Positions 58,322-64,000 of a DNA stretch of 64,000 nucleotides are shown here, piece after piece. The position numbers and the translations under genes are program-made. A model generated the notes under the pieces. That model searched no databases, had not been told where the DNA came from, and saw only the letters and a program-made list of their open reading frames with translations. The stretch is from a beta proteobacterium AAP65 (GTDB lineage Bacteria; Pseudomonadota; Gammaproteobacteria; Burkholderiales; Burkholderiaceae_C), in assembly GCA_001295865.1 (NCBI GenBank), contig LJHW01000015.1, forward strand, positions 1-64,000, in the 5' to 3' direction. How positions within the stretch are numbered: the first letter of the stretch is position 1; each line of letters starts with the position of its first letter.

Positions 58322-59386
58322 TCAGGGCAGGCGTTCCAGCGCGCGCTGGTAGACGGCGTCGTGCATCAGCGCGTCCCAATCGAGCGGGGGGCTCTGCGGC
58401 AGCAGCGCCAGGCGGCGCAGTTCGCTGTCGGGGTCGGGGTGCCAGAGGCCGCGCGCGGCGCCTTCGGTCAGGTGCTGCAGCAAGGCGTCGATGCCGGCGC
58501 CACCCTCCACGAGCGACTGGTTGCACAGCAGCACCAGGTCGCAACCCGCGTTCAGCGCCAGCATCGCGGCTTCGGACGGCGTGAGCAGCGAGCCCTGCAG
58601 CCAGCGTGCGCCTTCCATGCTGAGGTCGTCGGTGAAGACCGCCCCGGTGTAGCCGAAGCGCGCGCGCAGCACCTCTTTCAGCCAGCGCTCTGAATACGTG
58701 GCCGGCCGCGGATCGACCTTGGGATAGACGACGTGGGCCGACATCACCGCCGTCAGCGTGGTGGAGAGCCACTCGTAGGGCTGGGCGTCGTCGGCCAGCA
58801 CGGCCTTCAGGCTGCGCTTGTCCACGGGCACGGCCACGTGGCTGTCAGCGGTGGCGTAGCCGTGGCCGGGGAAGTGTTTGCCGCAGTGCGCCATGCCCGC
58901 GCGCAGCATGCCGTGGGCCACGCTCTTGGCGAGCATCGTGACCACACGCGGGTCGCGGTGGAAGGCGCGCGCGCCGATGACGCTGCTGCCGCCGTGGTCG
59001 AGGTCGAGCACGGGCGCGAAGCTGAAGTCGACGCCGCAGGCGCGCAGCTCGGCGGCCAGCACATAGCCCAGGGCGCTGGCGGCATCGGTGGCGGCCATGG
59101 CATCGCGCATCCACAGCTCGCCCAGCGCGCGCATGGCTGGCAAGGCGGTGAAGCCGTCGCTCACGAAACGCTGCACGCGGCCGCCTTCGTGGTCGACGCA
59201 GATCAACACATCGGGCCGCAGGCGCTTGATCTCGGCCGTCAGCGCGGTGAGCTGCAGGCGGCTTTCGAAGTGGCGCGCGAAGAGCACCACGCCGCCCGTC
59301 AGCGGGTGCTTGAGGCGGCGGCGGTCGTGTTTGTCCAGCGTGGTGCTGGCGATGTCGAGCACGACGGGCGCGTGGGTCAGGTTCAT
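58322..59386 (-). CDS. nagZ: Beta-N-acetylhexosaminidase NagZ (GH3)
   Basis: Cytoplasmic peptidoglycan-recycling enzyme that removes GlcNAc from 1,6-anhydro-muropeptides. The 354-residue length fits, and the GH3 signature [14 protein letters not shown], which holds the acid/base His, plus the FTDDLSMEG motif with the nucleophile Asp are present. The start overlaps the acpS stop by four bases. Confidence 0.95.
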   Translation of the reverse strand: MNLTHAPVVLDIASTTLDKHDRRRLKHPLTGGVVLFARHFESRLQLTALTAEIKRLRPDVLICVDHEGGRVQRFVSDGFTALPAMRALGELWMRDAMAATDAASALGYVLAAELRACGVDFSFAPVLDLDHGGSSVIGARAFHRDPRVVTMLAKSVAHGMLRAGMAHCGKHFPGHGYATADSHVAVPVDKRSLKAVLADDAQPYEWLSTTLTAVMSAHVVYPKVDPRPATYSERWLKEVLRARFGYTGAVFTDDLSMEGARWLQGSLLTPSEAAMLALNAGCDLVLLCNQSLVEGGAGIDALLQHLTEGAARGLWHPDPDSELRRLALLPQSPPLDWDALMHDAVYQRALERLP

Positions 59387-59790
59387 GGCAGGGGGCTGCG
59401 GGTTTCGACGACGACGAAGGAGGCGGCGTAGTCGGTTTCGTCGGTGACGGTGACGTGCCCCACGAGGCCACGCGCTTCGAACCACGCGGCGAGCTCGCCG
59501 CTGAGCTTGAGCACGGGCTGGCCGCTGGGCAGGTTGAGGATCTGGCAGTCGCGCCAGGTCATGGGGCTGCGGATGCCCAGGCCGATGGCCTTGGAAAAGG
59601 CTTCCTTGGCGCTGAAGCGGGTGGCGAGAAAGCGCAGACCGCGTGCCTCCACGCGCGCGCGGCGGGCGTGGAAGACCTGCAGTTCCTCGGGCCCGAGCAC
59701 ACGCTCGGCAAAACGGTCGCCGCCGCGGCGCGCCACGGTGGCGGCGATGCGGCGGATGTCGCAGACGTCGGTGCCGATGCCGAAGATCAT
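59383..59790 (-). CDS. acpS: Holo-[acyl-carrier-protein] synthase
   Basis: Attaches 4'-phosphopantetheine to acyl carrier protein. The start [15 protein letters not shown] and the metal-binding [13 protein letters not shown] motif are complete. Length 135. Overlaps with pdxJ (upstream) and nagZ (downstream) of four bases each. Confidence 0.95.
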   Translation of the reverse strand: MIFGIGTDVCDIRRIAATVARRGGDRFAERVLGPEELQVFHARRARVEARGLRFLATRFSAKEAFSKAIGLGIRSPMTWRDCQILNLPSGQPVLKLSGELAAWFEARGLVGHVTVTDETDYAASFVVVETRSPLP

Positions 59791-60572
59791 GGCCGCGGTT
59801 GGGCCTCGGCGATGCAGGCGAGGTAACGACGCACGGTTTCCGGCAGGCCGAACTCGAGCGCATCGCCGATCAGCGCGTGGCCGATGGAGACTTCGCTGAC
59901 GCCGGGAACGCCGCGCAGAAAGTCAGTGAGGTTGTCGCGGTTGAGGTCGTGGCCGGCGTTGACAGCCAGGCCGGCCGCCTGGGCTGCGGCAGAGGCGGCG
60001 GCGAAGCGCGCAAGCTGCAGGCCCTGCCCCTCGCGGCCCCAGGCCGCCGCATACGGCTCGGTGTAGAGCTCGATGCGGTCGGCCCCCACCGCGCGCACCA
60101 GCGCCATCTGCGCTGGCTCGGCGTCCATGAACAGGCTCACGCGCACGCCCAGGTCGTGGCACTCGTCGATCAAGGGTTGGAGCCGCTCACCGTCCACGGC
60201 CAGGTTCCAGCCGTGGTCGCTGGTGAACTGGTCTTCGCTGTCGGGCACGAAGGTGGCCTGGTGCGGCTTCACGGCGCGGATGAAGGCCATCAGGTTCTGG
60301 AAGGGGTTGCCCTCGATGTTGTATTCGGCCTGCGGCCAGTCTTTCAGCAGCGCGGCCAGGTCGTGCACGTCGTGCGCGCGGATGTGGCGCTCGTCGGGCC
60401 GCGGGTGCACGGTGATGCCCTGGCAGCCGGCCTGCAGGCACAGCGTGGCCGCGCGCTGCACGCTGGGGATGCCCAGGTGCCGTGTGTTGCGCAGCTGGGC
60501 CACCTTGTTGACGTTGACCGACAGCGCGGTGGCCGCGTGGCGAGGGGTGTCGGAAGCGACGAGTGGGTTCAT
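59787..60572 (-). CDS. pdxJ: Pyridoxine 5'-phosphate synthase
   Basis: Final step of the DXP-dependent vitamin B6 pathway. [16 protein letters not shown], the HPRPDERHI motif and [11 protein letters not shown] are conserved, and the length of 261 residues is a little longer at the N-terminus than usual. It starts 4 bases after the recO stop. Confidence 0.95.
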   Translation of the reverse strand: MNPLVASDTPRHAATALSVNVNKVAQLRNTRHLGIPSVQRAATLCLQAGCQGITVHPRPDERHIRAHDVHDLAALLKDWPQAEYNIEGNPFQNLMAFIRAVKPHQATFVPDSEDQFTSDHGWNLAVDGERLQPLIDECHDLGVRVSLFMDAEPAQMALVRAVGADRIELYTEPYAAAWGREGQGLQLARFAAASAAAQAAGLAVNAGHDLNRDNLTDFLRGVPGVSEVSIGHALIGDALEFGLPETVRRYLACIAEAQPRP

Positions 60573-60576
60573 GGGT

Positions 60577-61371
60577 TCAGCGCGGGGCCGCCAGGCGCTG
60601 CAGGCCGCGCCAGACCTCGCGCGTGCGCAAAGGCAAGGGGCCCAGATGATAGTGAAGCAGGCTGCGCAGAGGCCCGCGCAGGGCCGGCGCCACGGGCGTG
60701 CAGGTCTCGCGCAGCGCGGCCATGCCGCCGCCCGCGCCCGGGTGGGCTTGCGCCATCTCTGCCGCCACGGCCAGCGCCAGCTCCAGCGCGCGCCAGGTGG
60801 CGCCGGGCAGGCCCTCGGGCTGGGCCAGCAGGCCGGCATCGGCGCGCAGCGTGTAGAGGCTCTCGTCTTGCAGCGGCTCGGCAGTGAGCGTGTCGGTGTC
60901 CAGCTCGGGCAGCCAGCCCAGTTCGCGCAGCAGCACCAGCTCGAAAGCGCGCAGCGCCGGCGCCTCCTCGGCACCCGTGGCCAAGGCCGCCAGCGTGTCG
61001 GCATAGGCGTCGAACAGCGCCGGGTGCGGGTCTTGCCGCGCCAGCAGCTTCAGCAGCAGTTCATTCGCGTAGAAGGCCGGGAACATCGCGGCCGCAGCCA
61101 GCAGCGGCCGGCCGCCGGCGAACTCGGCGCTGCGCAGGTTGTAGATCTCGGCCGCGTCATCGGCCGGCGCCTTGCCCAGCGCTACCAGCAGCGGCTGAAA
61201 GGGCAGCAGCACGGCGCGGAAGTTGGAGGTGGGCCGCTTGGCCCCCTTGGCCGCCACCACCACGCGGCCCTGGCCGCGGGTGAAGAGCTCGACGATCAGG
61301 CTGGTCTCGCTCCAGTCGTGCTGGTGCAGCACGTAGGCCTGGAGCGGGGCGCTTCCTCTACTCGTAGCCAT
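60577..61371 (-). CDS. recO: DNA repair protein RecO
   Basis: RecF-pathway recombination mediator: OB-fold N-terminus ([20 protein letters not shown]) and helical C-terminal domain. No four-Cys zinc site is seen, which is common in betaproteobacterial RecO. The ATG at 61371 overlaps era by 14 bases; an ATG at 61395 would overlap more. Length 264. Confidence 0.9.
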   Translation of the reverse strand: MATSRGSAPLQAYVLHQHDWSETSLIVELFTRGQGRVVVAAKGAKRPTSNFRAVLLPFQPLLVALGKAPADDAAEIYNLRSAEFAGGRPLLAAAAMFPAFYANELLLKLLARQDPHPALFDAYADTLAALATGAEEAPALRAFELVLLRELGWLPELDTDTLTAEPLQDESLYTLRADAGLLAQPEGLPGATWRALELALAVAAEMAQAHPGAGGGMAALRETCTPVAPALRGPLRSLLHYHLGPLPLRTREVWRGLQRLAAPR

Positions 61372-62290
61372 AGGAGCGCAGGTGGGCTTCGTCATCGGCC
61401 CAGCCGGAACGCACCTTCACCCACAGCTCGAGAAAAACCTTGGCGTCCCACAAGCGCTCGAGCTCCTGGCGCGCTTCGCTGCCGATGCGCTTGAGCCGCT
61501 CGCCGCCGTCGCCGATGACCATGCCCTTGTGCGCATCACGTTCCACCACGATGGTGGCGGCGATGCGGCGCAGCTCGCCCTCTTCCTGGAACTTGTCGAT
61601 GACGACCGTGCAGCTGTAGGGCAGTTCGTCGCCGGTCAGGCGGAAGAGCTTCTCGCGGATCATCTCCGCGGCCATGAAACGTTCGCTGCGGTCGGTGAGC
61701 GCGTCTTCTTCGTAGAACCAGGGCTGTTCGGGCAGGTAAGGCTGCACGATGCCGAGCAGGCGCTCGATGTCGGCCGCGCGCGTGGCCTGCATGGGCACGA
61801 ACTCGGCGAAGGCGTGGCGCTCCTGCATCTGCTTCAGCCAGGGCAGCACGTCTTGTCGGCGCGCCAGCGCGTCGAGCTTGTTGGCGATCAGCAGCACCGG
61901 CTTGCCCTGCATGCTCTCGGCCTGCAGCAACGACAGCACCTTGGCATCGGGCAGGCCGAAACGGCCGGCTTCCACCACGAAGAGCACCACGTCCACGTCG
62001 CCCAGCGAGCTGAGCACGGTGCGGTTGAGCGTGCGGTTCAGCGCCGTGGCGTGTTTGTCCTGGAAGCCCGGTGTGTCGACGAAAACAAACTGCGCCTGCC
62101 CCACCGTGCGTATGCCGGTGATGCGGTGGCGCGTGGTCTGCGCCTTGTTGCTGGTGATGCTGATCTTCTGCCCCACCAGGGCGTTGAGCAGCGTGCTCTT
62201 GCCGACGTTGGGGCGGCCGACGATGGCCACCAGGCCGCAGCGCTGGTCAGCGGCTTCAGAGGAAGAGTCGGTGTCGGTTTCGGTGTTCAT
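61358..62290 (-). CDS. era: GTPase Era
   Basis: Essential GTPase for 16S rRNA and 30S maturation. G1 [10 protein letters not shown]3 DTPGF, G4 NKLD and the C-terminal KH domain ([21 protein letters not shown]) are present. Length 310. The ATG overlaps the rnc stop by four bases. Confidence 0.97.
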   Translation of the reverse strand: MNTETDTDSSSEAADQRCGLVAIVGRPNVGKSTLLNALVGQKISITSNKAQTTRHRITGIRTVGQAQFVFVDTPGFQDKHATALNRTLNRTVLSSLGDVDVVLFVVEAGRFGLPDAKVLSLLQAESMQGKPVLLIANKLDALARRQDVLPWLKQMQERHAFAEFVPMQATRAADIERLLGIVQPYLPEQPWFYEEDALTDRSERFMAAEMIREKLFRLTGDELPYSCTVVIDKFQEEGELRRIAATIVVERDAHKGMVIGDGGERLKRIGSEARQELERLWDAKVFLELWVKVRSGWADDEAHLRSYGYE

Positions 62291-63006
62291 GAACGCAGGG
62301 CGCTTCCGGGTCGGTCGTTGGCCTTCAGGTTGTCCAGCAGGCGCCGGGCCGCTTCCTGTTCGGCATTGCGGCGCGACTTGCCTTCGCCCCGTTCGGTGAG
62401 GCCCAGCGCGGCCACGGCGCACTCCACCTCGAAGGTCTGGTTGTGCGCCTGGCCGCGTGTGGCGGTGATGCGGTAGGCCGGCACGGGCACCTTGCGCGCC
62501 TGCAGCCACTCTTGCAGCTCGGTCTTGGCGTCCTTGGTCCAGCTTTCCACCTCGGTGGCCTGGATGATCTCGCCGAAGAGGCGCTGCACCAGGCCCTGGG
62601 CGGCGTCGTAGCCACCGTCGAGGAAAGCGGCACCGATCACGGCCTCCAGCGCATCGGCCAGCAGCGAGGCACGCTGCGCACCGCCGCCGCGCAACTCGCC
62701 TTCGGACATGCGCAGCACTTCAGGGATGCCCAGCTGGAGCGCCACGCGGTGCAGGCTGTCCTCGCGCACGAGATGGGCGCGCACGCGTGTGAGGTCGCCT
62801 TCGTCGCTGCCGCCGTGGCGCTCATAAAGCAAGCGCGAGATGGCCAGGCTGAGCACGGCATCGCCCAGGAATTCGAGCCGCTCGTTGTGATCGGCACCCC
62901 AGCTGCGGTGGGTGAGCGCGCGGCGCAGCAGTTCGGGCTGCGCGTAGACATGGCCCAGCCGCTTCTGCAGCGCGGCCAGGGCCCCGCCCGGCCCGGGGGG
63001 GCTCAC
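62287..63006 (-). CDS. rnc: Ribonuclease III
   Basis: Double-strand-specific RNase processing rRNA precursors. The signature [13 protein letters not shown] and the second acidic site ([17 protein letters not shown]) are intact, followed by a dsRNA-binding domain (about 160-228). Length 239. It overlaps the DUF4845 gene and era by four bases each. Confidence 0.97.
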   Translation of the reverse strand: MSPPGPGGALAALQKRLGHVYAQPELLRRALTHRSWGADHNERLEFLGDAVLSLAISRLLYERHGGSDEGDLTRVRAHLVREDSLHRVALQLGIPEVLRMSEGELRGGGAQRASLLADALEAVIGAAFLDGGYDAAQGLVQRLFGEIIQATEVESWTKDAKTELQEWLQARKVPVPAYRITATRGQAHNQTFEVECAVAALGLTERGEGKSRRNAEQEAARRLLDNLKANDRPGSALRS

Positions 63007-63419
63007 TTGGAGCGGCCCTCGTACTTGACGAGGATGTAGACCGAACCGTAGATCGGGATGAGCTTGTCGTAGGCGAAGCCGACCACCACGCGGTCGTTCT
63101 CCTTCGTCACCAGCAGGTCCTTGCCGGCGATGGAGGTGATGGAGAACTCCACCTCCTTCTGGCGGTCGAAGGCGGCGCGCACCTCGGCCACCGTGGGCGG
63201 CTGCTGTGCGGCGATCTTCTCGACCGTGCTCTTGATGGTGAGGTACTCGTTGACCGTCGGGAAGACGCGGATGACGAGGTAGGCGCCGAAGCCCACCGCC
63301 AGGGCCCAGAACAGCAAGCCGAAAAGGGTGAGGCCACGCTGGCGTGCGCGGCCCGCGCTGCGCGCCTGGGCGGCCGCGCGTGGGTGGGCTGCGGTGTGCG
63401 TGAGCTTGCCTGCGGTCAT
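63003..63419 (-). CDS. DUF4845 membrane-anchored protein
   Basis: A 138-residue protein with an N-terminal single membrane helix (about 28-50, GLTLFGLLFWALAVGFGAY) and a soluble periplasmic domain. It is the conserved gene between lepB and rnc in betaproteobacteria; function unknown. The ATG at 63419 is preferred over an earlier in-frame start 69 bases upstream. Confidence 0.87.
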   Translation of the reverse strand: MTAGKLTHTAAHPRAAAQARSAGRARQRGLTLFGLLFWALAVGFGAYLVIRVFPTVNEYLTIKSTVEKIAAQQPPTVAEVRAAFDRQKEVEFSITSIAGKDLLVTKENDRVVVGFAYDKLIPIYGSVYILVKYEGRSK

Positions 63420-63471
63420 CGCCTGTCTTCTCCTGTTGTCGGCGCGTGCAGACCCCAGGGACGGGGCCCGC

Positions 63472-64000
63472 TCAGTGGAAAGCGCCAATGCGCCCCAGGT
63501 TGCCGAAGTTCATCCACACGAAAAATGCCTTGCCGACGATATTCTCGTCGGGCACAAAACCCCAGAAACGCGAGTCTTGCGAATTGTCGCGGTTGTCGCC
63601 AAGCGCAAAGTAATGGCCCGGCGGCACCTTGCAGACCACGCCCTCGGGGCTGTATCGGCAGTTCTGGGCAAAAGGAAAGGTCTTGGGCTCGGGGCCGTAG
63701 TAGGCGCCGCGCCGCGGGTCGACGCGGATCTGGTGCTCCACATCGCCCAGCTTCTCGGTGAACAGCGGCGCGTAGCTCAGGCTGTCGTCATCGTAGTGCT
63801 CACCCTTGGACACGGTGGCCACGGGCTGCCCGTTGATGCTGAGCTTCTGGTTCAGGTATGAGACCTCGTCGCCAGGGATGGCCACGACGCGCTTGATGTA
63901 GTCGAGCCGCGGGTCGGCCGGGTAGCGGAAGACCATCACGTCGCCGCGCTGCACCGGGTTGTTGTCGATGATCTTCTTGTTGATCACCGGCAGCCGCACG
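63472..64000 (-). CDS. lepB: Signal peptidase I, C-terminal part (runs off window)
   Basis: Only the C-terminal ~176 residues are in the window; the start and the catalytic Ser lie beyond base 64000. The segment DYIKRVVAIPGDEVSY holds the catalytic Lys and GDNRDNSQDSRFWG is the box E motif. It precedes the DUF4845 gene, as is usual; lepA would be expected upstream. Confidence 0.95.
   Translation of the reverse strand, partial: VRLPVINKKIIDNNPVQRGDVMVFRYPADPRLDYIKRVVAIPGDEVSYLNQKLSINGQPVATVSKGEHYDDDSLSYAPLFTEKLGDVEHQIRVDPRRGAYYGPEPKTFPFAQNCRYSPEGVVCKVPPGHYFALGDNRDNSQDSRFWGFVPDENIVGKAFFVWMNFGNLGRIGAFH

Overview
The window is high-GC bacterial chromosome (my impression is about 70% G+C). It reads as a betaproteobacterium of the order Burkholderiales, probably a free-living Rubrivivax/Leptothrix/Ideonella-type relative. 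The evidence is the block lepB-DUF4845-rnc-era-recO-pdxJ-acpS-nagZ, the rluC/rne divergent pair with a very long RNase E, the class A RNase P RNA, three PEP-CTERM surface proteins, and the joint presence of urtABCDE and a urease cluster. No prophage, insertion sequence, CRISPR array or tRNA was recognised; the region looks like ordinary chromosome with some accessory cassettes.

Layout. (1) 0-16 kb: an isoquinoline 1-oxidoreductase-type molybdenum hydroxylase (iorAB) with a divergent Crp-type regulator; a PEP-CTERM protein; a DUF4198/TonB-receptor pair; an alpha-carbonic anhydrase; a large secreted metalloprotease ending in a dockerin, with a cohesin-bearing PEP-CTERM protein close by on the other strand; a Bcr/CflA exporter; an intradiol dioxygenase; rnpB. 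(2) 16-23 kb: a TRAP transporter with a TatT-type lipoprotein, fused DctQM and DctP subunits and a PhoD-like phosphatase in one run, then an OPT transporter. (3) 23-42.5 kb: a urea island. urtABCDE takes up urea; ureA-(small His-rich protein)-ureBC, a Doc/AbrB toxin-antitoxin pair, ureE, ureF, a secreted DUF6515-like protein and ureG break it down. Between uptake and breakdown lie a hemerythrin, a diguanylate cyclase, a REC-LuxR response regulator and a 1172-residue hybrid histidine kinase whose N-terminal half is a transporter. No ureD is seen. (4) 42-51 kb: housekeeping (tdk, psd, sppA, Rieske protein, HAD phosphatase, rluC, rne) plus a PEP-CTERM protein that looks like an inactivated metalloprotease. 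(5) 51-58 kb: a sucrose locus, lacI-type regulator > TonB receptor > fructokinase > MFS permease > sucrose phosphorylase, with LacI-type palindromes before the receptor. (6) 58-64 kb: nagZ-acpS-pdxJ-recO-era-rnc-DUF4845-lepB, tightly overlapped.

How the parts fit. Urea is imported by Urt and hydrolysed by a Ni-urease matured by UreE, UreF and UreG. The transporter-fused kinase, divergent from ureA across about 80 bp that hold a perfect 7+7 palindrome, is the best candidate for a dedicated sensor of urea or a related nitrogen compound; it is the most interesting system here. In the sucrose locus sugar would cross the outer membrane through the TonB receptor and the inner membrane through the MFS permease, be phosphorolysed to glucose 1-phosphate and fructose, and the fructose be phosphorylated by the kinase. 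The cohesin/dockerin pair suggests a non-cellulosomal surface assembly in which a PEP-CTERM anchored protein could hold a secreted protease.
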